NCBI GenBank assembly: GCA_964500225.1
Contig: CAZCOA010000005.1
Coordinates: 1 to 64,000, forward strand
DNA: 64,000 nt
Source of the DNA: JAAYDY01 sp964500225
GTDB taxonomy: Bacteria; Planctomycetota; Phycisphaerae; FEN-1346; JAACEH01
Direction of reading: 5' to 3'
The translations under genes and the position numbers were made by a program. Below the pieces are notes generated by a model. The model was not told the DNA's origin. It made no database searches and saw only the letters and a list, made by a program, of their open reading frames with translations. Shown here one piece after another: positions 19,101-27,700 of this stretch. Within the stretch, counting starts at the first letter, position 1; the number at the start of each line of letters is the position of its first letter.

Positions 19101-19768
19101 CGGCATCCGATGACGCGGAGAGGCTGAATGCCGCGGCAATCGGAACCGTTGTCCACGCATACCTGGAGCGGGCCGACGACCCGACGCAGCCGGCAAACGA
19201 AGATGTCATACGACAGTGGGTTCTTCGAGAGTCCCGCCTCCGGGCCGATCAGCGCGAGGAGGCGGTGGCTGCGGCACGGCGGCATCTGGATGCATTCCGC
19301 CATACGGCCCTGGCCGGGGAGATTGCTGCCGCGGCAAAACGCAACGGACGCTTGTTCCGGGAGTTACGTTTCTCCATGACCCACGCCGTCTCCCGGATAT
19401 GCAGTGCGGTAGGTGATGTGGTCATTAGCGGCACCATCGACCTGCTCTTCATGGACAGCCGCGGAGAGTGGGTTGTTGTGGACTACAAGACCGATGCCAT
19501 TGCGCCCGAGGATGCACGGGAGCGTACGATTCACTATCTTCCACAGCTTCAGGTGTACCGAATGGCGGCGAAGAAATTTCTCAAAATAAACGCAGTGAGG
19601 ACTTGCCTTGCGTTCCTAGGCGCAGGTATAGTTGAAGATATCGAAGACATCTCTGTCCATACCGTGGTGGACCGTCTGGCGGCAGGTATTGCCTCCCAGG
19701 CGTTCAAGCCAGGTGACACGTGCAGCGACTCTTGTGTGTACGTTCCATTCTGCCGCATGTCGTCGTAG
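16190..19768 (+). CDS. addA: helicase-nuclease subunit A, AddA-like (UvrD helicase plus nuclease)
   Basis: A 1192-residue superfamily-1 helicase and nuclease. Motif I is VVAGAGTGKTRVLVER, motif II ILVDELQDTDPVQ, motif III GDPKQSIYRFRG, motif V MTVHAAKGLEFP and motif VI LFYVAATRAKDRL. The C-terminal PD-(D/E)XK nuclease has GTVVHAYLE, SGTIDLLFMD and VVVDYKTD. Unusually, it also carries an iron-sulfur cysteine set: Cys952 (DYAVCPARYY) and Cys1178, Cys1182 and Cys1188 at the extreme C-terminus. The ATG overlaps the addB stop by 4 bases and has GGAGG upstream. The frame is open further 5' but only as a shadow of addB. Confidence 0.92.
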   Translation: MTLTKEQHEAVVRLDDNLCVVAGAGTGKTRVLVERFLHLLEVGGCEPSQLAAITFTEKAAAEMLSRLRARCQERMARADDDAQRQLWKRHLEDLGDAVVTTIHGFCRRLLSQHPVEAGLDPHFTVLSDARSSQLMGDSVHRTLREMFEASDPDVLTATQAYSLPTLEQMLRDALLHRDEVRIAAAQSERPLPEQLADLEQFVTSAMTAACDEFLANASLAPLRHMVTSVMGPRGDGREVSREKAAEALAMMAPGQPPEARITGLRDLAGLNLQKHGSAGKWPSPEHHQQMGDALKTLRDSAKDALAACDVAAPELWRRQLEIGEAVARVAMRTIDTYQATKRTLAAVDFDDLLLMARDLLRDHPDVRQRVGGRFRQILVDELQDTDPVQMEIVTLLLTDGAPEIAALRPGSFFGVGDPKQSIYRFRGVDVQVFRHVMDQLGPSHTVMLTRTFRFHQGLADVINTLFAPLLAGDFVPLSAHDTRTPPGCVELLLTDHEDNDHAEARRALEAARIAARIDELVRTGAFRYGDIAILMHRLTQIHTYEEALKRLDIPYYVVSGRRFYEQDEVHDALAALRALMHPHDDLAVAVVLRGPLFGLSDDALYTLCRHKPLTSAIRDSAITATMSPSDAAKVRRAAAWFAHFGPRAGRIGVAQLLQEIMFEGIPSDDGTNACASLAHVLLPQFIGQQRYANLRRLLELARQADLVGGSRIEDFLVEIEAGLREGIREAEAPLDVEGGNSVLIMTVHAAKGLEFPCVILANTDAERRSSTAPLFYADPRLGFAPRRPDRRPNEDEPAAYTLALRQDHNQDDQEFRRLFYVAATRAKDRLILSGARKFARHSWLGMVDGVADLNLAANVSDSPNQPLAHGSPLTVNLASAPAMGSRRVSAELGPLAKAFHEGEVNDAELDRLLARSADATLTGRLAARCSRVAEGGATIHLTATSLTDYAVCPARYYLRHVLGLDEHVAAPASDDAERLNAAAIGTVVHAYLERADDPTQPANEDVIRQWVLRESRLRADQREEAVAAARRHLDAFRHTALAGEIAAAAKRNGRLFRELRFSMTHAVSRICSAVGDVVISGTIDLLFMDSRGEWVVVDYKTDAIAPEDARERTIHYLPQLQVYRMAAKKFLKINAVRTCLAFLGAGIVEDIEDISVHTVVDRLAAGIASQAFKPGDTCSDSCVYVPFCRMSS

Positions 19769-19867
19769 CCGTCGCCTGCTTGCCTCAACGAACCGTCTGC
19801 CCGTGTCGGAAGGCACTGCCGCCCGGCGCGACGAGATAGGGCCAGGGAACGGTAAGGAGAGACTCGC

Positions 19868-20380
19868 ATGACCTATGATTTCAGCATCATCCGTCACATT
19901 CGCAAGAAGCTCGGGCTGACGATTTACGGCCTGAGCGAGAAGTGCGGCGTGAGTTACGTCGCCCTCAGCAAACTCGAGCGAAATCTCGGGAATCCCGAGC
20001 TCAAGACACTCGACCGGATCGCCCATGCCCTCGGCGTGCAGACGCATAACCTGCTCGCCCTGGCCGAGCACGACCGGCCGCAGGTGGTCGCCGCCGAACG
20101 CATCGTGGACGAAAACGGCATCCATCTCCACCGCGCCTCGTTCGACGGGATTCATGTCTCGCAGGTCACCGCCCGCGCCGGCGCGCTGGTCTGCGCCGAG
20201 CATGAGCACCGCGACGACTACGAGGTCTGCTTCGTTCTCAAGGGCAAGGTCAAGCTCACCGTCCGCAACAGCGAATACGAGATTCTGCCCGGGCAGGCTG
20301 TGCGGTTCGATTGTATCTTCGAACATCGCTATGAGGCCGTCGAAGATTCCGAAGTGTTACACGTCGTCACGCGGAAGTGA
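19868..20380 (+). CDS. XRE-family transcription regulator with cupin domain
   Basis: A 170-residue protein. Residues about 8-62 are a helix-turn-helix of the XRE type (LTIYGLSEKCGVSYVALSKL, then LDRIAHALGV). Residues about 95-168 are a small cupin barrel with HEHRDDYEVCFVLKG and a second motif PGQAVRFDCIFEHRYEA. Such regulators sense a small ligand through the cupin. It has a strong AAGGAG ribosome site and its own short transcript, starting 99 bases after addA and ending in hairpins before a convergent gene. Its target is unknown; no obvious operator was found near its start. Confidence 0.88.
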   Translation: MTYDFSIIRHIRKKLGLTIYGLSEKCGVSYVALSKLERNLGNPELKTLDRIAHALGVQTHNLLALAEHDRPQVVAAERIVDENGIHLHRASFDGIHVSQVTARAGALVCAEHEHRDDYEVCFVLKGKVKLTVRNSEYEILPGQAVRFDCIFEHRYEAVEDSEVLHVVTRK

Positions 20381-20384
20381 CGTC

Positions 20385-20437
20385 CGGCTCCTCGGCCGGG
20401 AACCGCGCGGAGCCGAGCGGGTCGGCGGTTGCCGACC
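20385..20437. terminator. two hairpins between convergent genes
   Basis: CGGCTCC (20385-20391) pairs with GGAGCCG (20409-20415). Directly after it, GGTCGGC (20420-20426) pairs perfectly with GCCGACC (20431-20437) around a GGTT loop. They lie between the stop of the XRE-cupin gene and the stop of the 22-kb minus-strand cluster at 20448. There is no U-tract, so termination may be Rho-assisted. Confidence 0.5.
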
Positions 20438-20447
20438 ATAGAGTCTC

Positions 20448-21539
20448 TCAGGATCGCAGTGCACTGAGGTTCCATTCGGCCGACTTGTTGCCGCCGAATG
20501 TCTGGATGATGTGGTCTTCGTCGCGTTCGCTGCGTCCAAACAGGGCCCGCACCGCAGGATCGCCCGCCAGGCGATCGAATGCCTTCACCGACTCCTCGCG
20601 CGTTCCAACAGGAATGTACTGCCGCTCAATCCTGTTCGGTCGGACCGACACGACATCGTAGGCCAGCGGCCACGTGCTCAGCCCGGGCACCGAAAAATGG
20701 ACCGTCCGCCCGACGACCTTTCCCGCCGCAAATCGGTGCGAGGCGCTGATCACGGCCGTCACGTTCGCATGCCGCCCGAGAATCTCCAGGGCCTCGGCCC
20801 GGTTGTCCACCAGGCGATCCTGCCACGGCGCCGCCGTGTCCAGCGGATGCAGCGACACCAGGGCGTGGTACGAGAGAATCACTACGGCCCTGTCGCGATA
20901 GCGGGCCAGCGTCCGATCAAGCCACGCCAGTTGTGCCGCATCCAAGTGTCCGGGACGACCGCTTCCCTGCGACGACGTGTACAGGCCGATCAGCACCAGG
21001 CCGCCGTTCCGCTCAACCACCCAGTACGGCAGCGGTCCATTGAACCCGTGGTCGCGGAAGATCCACGTCAGCAACGACGTGCCCAGGGATGCCTCGGAAA
21101 CCGAAGCAGGACTGCTCTGAGCCGTGGCCCTTTCCCCCGCTACCGCGGCATCCAGCCCCTCGGGACCGAGAACTACGAAGTAGGGCTTCTTCAATTCGCC
21201 CAGCGCTGCCCGCGCCGCGTCCAGCGAACGCGGTTCGCCGCGCGCCAGCAGGTTCCCCAGCACCACAGTGAATTCGATCTTCGATCCGTTGATTTCGTCC
21301 ACAGTCCGCCGCAGACGTGCCAAGGCCGTTGCATCAAGCGCGGCGTCTTCGGGGCGGTCGTCCCGTACGGAGTCGGCCAGAAGCGCATTGCCGATCACGG
21401 CAAACGTCACCGGTCGCTGTATCCGCCCGGGCACACAGCCCCCAGCCGCCAGGGCGCCCGCCGCCACAAGCCCCACGACACAGATTGCCGCTCGCAAAGG
21501 CATCGCTCTGAACGTAGACCGCACAGGTCGCCCTCTCAC
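20448..21539 (-). CDS. lipoprotein with degenerate calcineurin-like phosphoesterase fold (last gene of MoxR cluster)
   Basis: A 363-residue protein with a lipobox (ALAAGGC) after a hydrophobic signal, so probably anchored to a membrane on the outside. The order and spacing of motifs follow metallophosphoesterases, but most metal ligands are gone. FAVIGNALLAD replaces the D-x-H motif, VVLGNLLARGE replaces GDxxDRG, VVLGPEG replaces GNH[D/E], and VISASHRFA replaces GHTH. One histidine (ILSYHALV) remains. It is therefore probably a catalytically dead binding protein. The GTG at 21539 overlaps the stop of the preceding gene; the ATG at 21503 (MPLRAAIC) is an equally good start. Confidence 0.7.
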   Translation of the reverse strand: MRGRPVRSTFRAMPLRAAICVVGLVAAGALAAGGCVPGRIQRPVTFAVIGNALLADSVRDDRPEDAALDATALARLRRTVDEINGSKIEFTVVLGNLLARGEPRSLDAARAALGELKKPYFVVLGPEGLDAAVAGERATAQSSPASVSEASLGTSLLTWIFRDHGFNGPLPYWVVERNGGLVLIGLYTSSQGSGRPGHLDAAQLAWLDRTLARYRDRAVVILSYHALVSLHPLDTAAPWQDRLVDNRAEALEILGRHANVTAVISASHRFAAGKVVGRTVHFSVPGLSTWPLAYDVVSVRPNRIERQYIPVGTREESVKAFDRLAGDPAVRALFGRSERDEDHIIQTFGGNKSAEWNLSALRS

Positions 21540-22795
21540 TTGGCCTTGTCGCGGAGCAGGCTGGCCCGCGCCCAGTTCACGCGGTCCTGCACATCAAAAT
21601 GGTCTCCCGCCTCGACGATCAGCTCCAGCCGTCGGGCCCCCTGCACCGAAATGTTGATCTGTCGGGCCGGCTCCTGCCACTTGACGTGATCAGCACGGAA
21701 CGCCTCCTTGCCGTCCACCTTCACCACGAGGTTCACGTCGGCGTACCTTCCTGCCGACTCGTCGATCCCCGCCGTGACGAGGAATCGCTGGTAACCGCCG
21801 CCCAGATCGTACGCCACAAGGCATGGAGCGTGGACGCCGATGCCGCTGTCGTGCGTCACCACGTGCCCCCGTTCGTCCCGCAGGCGCATCGGACCGCCGA
21901 GGACATTGAGGCCCGCCTGCAACGGCCACGACAGCACGTCGAGGCTCTGCTGCTGATACTCACTGGGCTTCAAGGTCTCCAGGGGCACCAGCCTGCCGCC
22001 AATCACCTCGATTCGAACGATCGAAGCAAGCGGCACCACGACGGACACCCTGCCTCCAAGCAGCCCGCGCAGTCCGGCCACCTCCGTGGCCACCGAGCCA
22101 AGCTCCAGGCAACTGCCGCCTCGCGTCGCAACTCGCAGCAGCGGCATGGCGACCTCGGGCCTTCCCTGCGCCGGGGCGCCCACCTGGATAGCCGTCACAC
22201 GGCTTCGTTCGAGCGAACGATCCCCGAGAGCCGCACTGTGAAACTCTACCGTCTTGTCGTCGATCCGGTTGACCGTCCCCGACAACCGGTCGCCGTTGGC
22301 GAGCACAACCACATCGGTCCTCGATTCTTCCGTCCCAAGGCTGCCCACGCCGGCCCCAGCCAGACGAACCATGCGCACCACCTCCAGGGGCACCTGGAGA
22401 TCTCCGAACTCGGTCCTCGCCACAGAGAACGTCTTGCCGTCAAATCCAGTCACGCGGCCGCTCAGAGCCCCGCCCGTGGTGAGCACCTGGTCCGCAGCCT
22501 GCGACGCCTCGCCCGGCAACGGAGCGGCCGTCTCCTTTGTTGCCGCATTGTCAGCCGACGCCGCCTCGCCGGATGGGGCATGATGGAACTGGACTGCAGC
22601 CACATCCTCCAGGGGCCACGCGCCGGCTTCCGCGCCCTGCGCGTCGCGTGCCACGAGACGCCCGTCCCCGACGGCCACCGATGCCGCCTCGACTGTGCGT
22701 CCATCGACCAGACTGATGGCTATCTGCGCCGACGCGCGGCCGGCGATGGCGGCGACCAGGAAAAGACCGGCGAGCTTTGCGGAGAGCTTTCTCAT
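21536..22795 (-). CDS. secreted protein with C-terminal NPCBM/NEW2-like carbohydrate-binding domain
   Basis: A 419-residue protein with a signal peptide (residues 1-23, AGRASA-Q). The central part has repeated short beta segments of the form GxxLSGxVxxxDxKTxxFxxxxxGD, found at about 110-130 and 168-190. The last 150 residues resemble the NPCBM domain (novel putative carbohydrate-binding module): LRDERGHVVTHDSGIGVHAP, then YDLGGGYQRFLVTAGID and VNLVVKVDGKEAF. It is presumably periplasmic and binds glycan. Its ATG overlaps the stop of the preceding gene as TGATG, so translation is coupled. Confidence 0.8.
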   Translation of the reverse strand: MRKLSAKLAGLFLVAAIAGRASAQIAISLVDGRTVEAASVAVGDGRLVARDAQGAEAGAWPLEDVAAVQFHHAPSGEAASADNAATKETAAPLPGEASQAADQVLTTGGALSGRVTGFDGKTFSVARTEFGDLQVPLEVVRMVRLAGAGVGSLGTEESRTDVVVLANGDRLSGTVNRIDDKTVEFHSAALGDRSLERSRVTAIQVGAPAQGRPEVAMPLLRVATRGGSCLELGSVATEVAGLRGLLGGRVSVVVPLASIVRIEVIGGRLVPLETLKPSEYQQQSLDVLSWPLQAGLNVLGGPMRLRDERGHVVTHDSGIGVHAPCLVAYDLGGGYQRFLVTAGIDESAGRYADVNLVVKVDGKEAFRADHVKWQEPARQINISVQGARRLELIVEAGDHFDVQDRVNWARASLLRDKAK

Positions 22796-23904
22796 CAGCG
22801 TTGTAGAATCGGCAGATAGCGGTTAGGAATCTGAAGGATAATGCATGCCATGGCCGTGCCGTACTCCTTGCCGGCCTCGCCCGACCAGGAACCGTCCTGG
22901 GCACTCTGTTTGCCGACCAGGTCCTTGCTGATGGCCGGCCACCACTGCTTCCAGTACTCGCCGCCGGCGATGAACATGGCTTGGGTGGCGTAATAGTTCC
23001 CGTAGAAGTAGAACCCGCCGGCATTGCCCTGCCCGCCTGAGCCGGGCTTGTGCTTCATCAGATAGGCAAGGCCGCGCTCGACCTCCGGCCCCGTGTAGAT
23101 GCCACAGTTGTAAAGGCTGCATACCCCGGCGGCCGAACGTGGAAACGCCGAACCGCGGCTGTTGAGTGTGTACGAGAAGCCGCCGTCCGGATTCTGGCTC
23201 TTCTTGACGTAATCGATGGCCTTGTCGATGGTCGCCTTGGGGACGCGGATACCGTTGTTGCGCGCGGCCCGAAGGGCCATGATCGAACAGATCGTCACCG
23301 ACAGATCGGCATCGTACTTGATGGGCTGATAGCGCCACCCGCCCTCGTCGTTCTGCGTTCGCACGATAAGGTCCACCGCGCGGCTCAGTTTCTCGCGCAC
23401 TACCGGGTCCGGGCTCATGCCGTACACCTCGGCCAGGAAGAGCGTGGCGAACCCGTGGCCGTACATCGGGCCATGGCTGACGCTGCCGCCCGAGATGAAT
23501 CCGCTGCGCCCCGTGTGCGCGATGATGAACTCAAGGCATTTCCGCACGTTCTTGCCGTACTTGCCGCGATCCGGCAGGCTGCCCTGACTCATGAAGGCCA
23601 GACCGGCCAACCCCGTGATGCCGGCATGGCTGGAGTAGCCGCCCGTGCGGCCGAAGCCGCCGTCCTCGTTCTGGATGCCGGCCAGATACGCCAGTCCCTT
23701 GTCCACGGCGGCAAGCACTTCGGGCGACAACTCCTCGCCCGTAATCGGATCGTCACCGAGGGGGCCCTTCGGGGCGGCAGGCGACGCGGCCGGTTCAGCC
23801 GGACCGGACTCCTGGGCATGCGTCGCCGTGAGGGCGCCCACCACGGCCACAAGACACGCTGCCGCAAGAGCGACCTTCCATGTGCGGACGGCCTCGGAAT
23901 TCAT
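22795..23904 (-). CDS. secreted alpha-toroid repeat protein (prenyltransferase/squalene-cyclase repeat)
   Basis: A 369-residue exported protein whose mature part is a series of QNxDGGF/GW repeats: IQNEDGGFGR, TQNDEGGWRY, SQNPDGGFSY and SAQDGSWS. These mark the alpha/alpha-barrel fold shared by squalene-hopene cyclases, protein prenyltransferases and complement C3. The acidic DxDD motif of true cyclases is absent, so a structural or binding role is more likely than catalysis. The start at 23904 (MNSEAV) has GGAG upstream and sits 7 bases after the previous gene; the frame extends further but into that gene. A signal anchor is at about residues 10-30. Confidence 0.82.
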   Translation of the reverse strand: MNSEAVRTWKVALAAACLVAVVGALTATHAQESGPAEPAASPAAPKGPLGDDPITGEELSPEVLAAVDKGLAYLAGIQNEDGGFGRTGGYSSHAGITGLAGLAFMSQGSLPDRGKYGKNVRKCLEFIIAHTGRSGFISGGSVSHGPMYGHGFATLFLAEVYGMSPDPVVREKLSRAVDLIVRTQNDEGGWRYQPIKYDADLSVTICSIMALRAARNNGIRVPKATIDKAIDYVKKSQNPDGGFSYTLNSRGSAFPRSAAGVCSLYNCGIYTGPEVERGLAYLMKHKPGSGGQGNAGGFYFYGNYYATQAMFIAGGEYWKQWWPAISKDLVGKQSAQDGSWSGEAGKEYGTAMACIILQIPNRYLPILQR

Positions 23905-23911
23905 CGCTCCG

Positions 23912-24775
23912 TCACTCCTCTTCCTGCGCCTGGGACCGGTTCCCCGCCAGAGCATAGTAGTACCGATCCAGTAGGTCAACGTATTCCTGGAGAATCATGC
24001 CGCGGATGCTCTGCATCGTTTCCCGCGGACGGTTCGGAAGCAGGTCGCCCCACCGCTCCATCAACAGATCCGACACCTCGTCCAGGGCCCTCTCCTCCAC
24101 CTGCCCCTTGGTAGCCTGCTCCTGCTGCATCGGCTGATTGCCCTGCCGCGGCCGCTGGCGACCGGTTTGTTGCTGTTGTCTCTGTTGCTGCTGTTGGCGC
24201 CGGCGACGCTGCGACTGCGAGTCCTGGCTCGATTGACCCTGCTGCTGTTGTTGCTGCTGTTGTTGCTGCTGGGCCTGCTGCTTGACGTACTCGATCAGTT
24301 CGTCAAGGTCGTCAATCGCCTTCTTCTCCACATCGATCGTCGCATCGCCCGGATCCTCACGTTCGACCAGCCTCTGCGCCGCCTCGCCCATGTGCGCCTT
24401 GATCCGATCCACAACTTCGGCCGGATCGATGTCCGGACCTTCCTCCTCATGATCCGTATCGGCCTCCGGCGTCTGCTGATCAGTCGCGCTGGGCTTCGAT
24501 GCCGGCTGCTTCTTGAGCAGTTCGCCCAGTTCGGGCAGCACGATATCCGATTCTTCCAGGTTCATAATGTCGTCGAGGTTCAGACGGAACTCCGGCTGCT
24601 CGGCTGACGTTCCAGGCGATGATTCTCCCGCCCCACCGGCTGCCGGCACAGTCGATTCGTTCCCCCGCTCGGGGGCCCTGGCCTGTGAAGGCGACGAATC
24701 CGCCAACGCCGTTGCCCAAGCCATGGCTGCCACGATTGCCGCGACTAGACATCTCACCACCCACGCGTTGCTCAT
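23912..24775 (-). CDS. exported Gln-rich low-complexity protein
   Basis: A 287-residue protein of unknown function. It has a signal peptide (residues 1-25), an acidic disordered part and an acidic helical segment. A long Gln/Arg region (about 165-215) contains an uninterrupted run of twelve glutamines within QQAQ...G. A compact C-terminal helical part follows (about 225-285, with DEVSDLLMERWGDLLPNRP and YVDLLDRYYYALAG). The last segment resembles C-terminal ends of proteins in planctomycete MoxR clusters, though I cannot name the family. It overlaps the stop of the 1200-residue gene by 4 bases (ATGA). Its own Gln-rich coils may bind those of that neighbour. Confidence 0.78.
   Translation of the reverse strand: MSNAWVVRCLVAAIVAAMAWATALADSSPSQARAPERGNESTVPAAGGAGESSPGTSAEQPEFRLNLDDIMNLEESDIVLPELGELLKKQPASKPSATDQQTPEADTDHEEEGPDIDPAEVVDRIKAHMGEAAQRLVEREDPGDATIDVEKKAIDDLDELIEYVKQQAQQQQQQQQQQQGQSSQDSQSQRRRRQQQQQRQQQQTGRQRPRQGNQPMQQEQATKGQVEERALDEVSDLLMERWGDLLPNRPRETMQSIRGMILQEYVDLLDRYYYALAGNRSQAQEEE
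24168..24282 (-). repeat. CAG/CAA triplet tract encoding polyglutamine
   Basis: Two CTG/TTG-rich stretches on the plus strand (about 24168-24205 and 24239-24282) encode glutamine runs of the minus-strand gene. CAG and CAA codons are mixed, so the run is an imperfect repeat and is probably under protein-level selection rather than a recent slippage expansion. Confidence 0.75.
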
Positions 24776-27700
24776 AGCTCGCCCCCCTGCTGCCCGGCCG
24801 CCGGGTCCGTCAGTTTTTCCAGAAGCCCTTTGACACGCTCCTGGTCGCGGCCGATTCGCTTGGCTTCAGCCTTGATGCGGGCCTGCTCCTCGGGCGTTTC
24901 GTGCGACTTCAAGGCGTCGTTCACCTGAGTCGTTGCGTCACGGATGTCCTGTTGCATCATCTTGAGCATCTTCAACTCCGCCAAGGTCGGCACGAGCTGC
25001 GTTTGTCCCTGCTGACCTCCCCCACTGCCGCCACGGCCACCGCCGCGACGCCGGCGATTCGATATCTCCTCGTCGAGCGCACGCACCAACTTGTCCAGGT
25101 ACTCGATGGCCTTCTGCTGCGCCGATTGCGTAATCGGATCGGTCTGTTCCTTGCGCAGCCGCTGATGCGACTCGTCCATGCGGTCGCCGACGATCTTCAG
25201 CACAAACGTAAAGACGGTGACGTTGGCTTCCTCGAGCTGCCTGATGATTCCGGCCGTTTCGCTAAGCAACTCTCTTTGCTGATCCTGCGTAAAGATCAAC
25301 CTTTCGGCGTCGCTCCTGGCGAACTTTTCAGCCAGCCGTTTCGCTTCCAAGTCCACCGTAGCACCGTGGACCTCGACTTCCCCGTCCTTGATGCGTGCCA
25401 ACTGCTGCTTGATCGCCTCGAGTTTCTCCTCGGCAAGAGCTTGTTCGGACTCCCGGATATCCTGCTCAAGCTCGCGATTCGCCTGATCGAGCTGTTCGAT
25501 CGCTTTCTCCTGGCTCTGCTGGGCGGACTCGCTCTGGCCCTGCGACAACCCGGACTGGGCCTGCCCCATGCTCTGCTGGGCCGACTGAGTGGATGCGGCC
25601 GCCTGCTGCGACCCAGCCTCCTGCATTTTCTCCGACAGCCGCCCGGTCTGCTGCGCCGTCTGGCCTTGCTTGGGTGCCTGCTGTTCGGGCCGGGCGGCAT
25701 TGGGCCGGCCCGCCTGGGCATCCTTGTTCTCCTGGAGATGTCCCTCTTCCTTCCTCCGCACCTCCTGCAACTCCTTCTGGAGTTCCTTGAGTGTGCTGAT
25801 GCGATTCTGCAATTCCTGCTGTCGCCGATTCTCCAGCTTCTCGATCATCGCCCGGAGGTCTTCCTCGGCCGATGCCTGGCTGGCGCCGGCGACGGCCGCC
25901 TGATTCTGCCCGATCTGCCGCGAGGCGTTCCGCATCTTGCGCACCGGATCGCGATTCTCCGCGTCCTTGGCCACGTCCTTCAGCGCCTCGGCCACGGCTT
26001 CATTTCTCTGCTGGAGTTCCCGGGCAGCCTCCTTCATCTGCTCCACGGCCTGATTCAGCTCCTGCGCCAGCTCGCTCTGCCGCGACGCCAGCGATTGCTG
26101 GGCGTCGCGCTCTTCGGCGGTCAGTTCTCCCTGCGACTTGCCGAGCGTCTGATTCGCCAAATCGCCGGTTCGCTCCGTCAATTTCTCCTGTTGCCTAAGA
26201 ATCTGTCGGAGCTTCTGAGCTATAGCCTCCGCCTCGGTAAACCGCTCCAAACGGCTCAGCGCATCGCGCAAACGATCAATCACCCGCTGCTGCTCGGCAA
26301 TTGCCTCGTCCAACTTATCGGTCTGCTGTTCAGGCGTGGCTGCGGCGTCGCGCGACTGTCTCAGGGCCTGCGACGCTTTCGGCATAGGATCCTTGGCCAC
26401 CTCGTCCAGGGCCTGCTGCGTCTCCACCGAGTGGTCGAACGCCTCGTCCTGCGGGATGCGATTCAACCGATACTGCGACAGCAATTCGTCGAACTCGTCC
26501 CGGATTTCCTCGGCCTGCTGCTTCAGTTGCCGCTGAGAGTCTTCCTGGCCCATGGTCTGTTCGCGGCCTCGCTGGCTCAGCGGCTCCGATGCCGGTTTCT
26601 CCGAGCGGGTGTCCTTGGTCTCGGCCTGGAGATCTTCCTGCCGGCGCACCAGGTCGCCGACCCGAAGCCCCAGCGCCAGCAGCTTCCTTCGCATGGCTTC
26701 CGCCATCGACTCGACCGAGACGACGCGAAGCCGGTATTCCTGGCTCTGGGCCGTGTGCGGCCCTTGCCCGCGCCATTGGAAGTTGTCCACGGCCGCGCAG
26801 CGATATACGATCTCTTCGCCCACCTGCAATTCCGGCTCAATATCGCGCAGGTCCCACCGCTTGACGGCCGTCAGCGCCAGGGGCCGCGCGTCGGTCCCGC
26901 GTTCCACCGGCCGCACGACCGTCAGGCCCGTGGTTCCCCTTTCCTGCGACGTACCTCGCTGCCATCCCAGTGCCGCGCGCGTCACGCCGCAATCGTCTTG
27001 AATGTGCGCCTTCACCGGCACCACGCTGCGGAACGTAACGTCCATGATCGCCTGCGTCGGCTCCACGATTCGAACGCGTGGCGGCTCGTCCTGCTCGGCC
27101 ACCACGGTCAGCGTGTCGCCCGGTTCACTATCGAAACCGTCCATGCACACCATGCGGAAGCCGATCAACTCCGTCTGGTCCACCTCGAACTCGGCCCTTA
27201 ACAGACGCCTATCGGCCGCCATCCGTGCCGCCGCAACCTCATCGCCCGCCGCGCCGCCGGCAAGCGGGTCGGACGATACGAACGCCAGCGGCACGGCTCG
27301 CTGCTGTTCGCCCCGACCGAACAGAAGGGCCGCCTTCGGCGTTCCGTCGCTTTCGGCGGCAATCGGCTTGTTTGTCAGCACTTCCACCAGCACGCGCGAC
27401 CCTTGCAACGCCCGTGCACTGCCCTGCCCCTCGAAGACCGCCACCTCGCCGTCGGCTATGTACGAAGGCGGCGCGATCTGAAGCACGACGTTCTGCGCCC
27501 GCGGCCTCGGGCGGGCGTCCACCAGCACAAGCCCGCCACGACGCGTGTCGTCGTCGCCGGCGGTCACGTAATACTCGAACGACTTGCGAACCCGCGTAAA
27601 CGTGCGGACGAAGACCGCGTGGCCTTCCCCAACGTCCACCGGCTTCATGATCTCCGGCGGAGCGAAGGCCTCGCTGCCCGTTTCACGGTAGTAGATGTTC

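Noticed and set aside
24160..24290. Regular CTG/TTG repeats resembling a CRISPR or tandem-repeat locus
   Set aside because: The repeats are in-frame glutamine codons of a well-supported gene, without spacers or direct repeats of CRISPR size.
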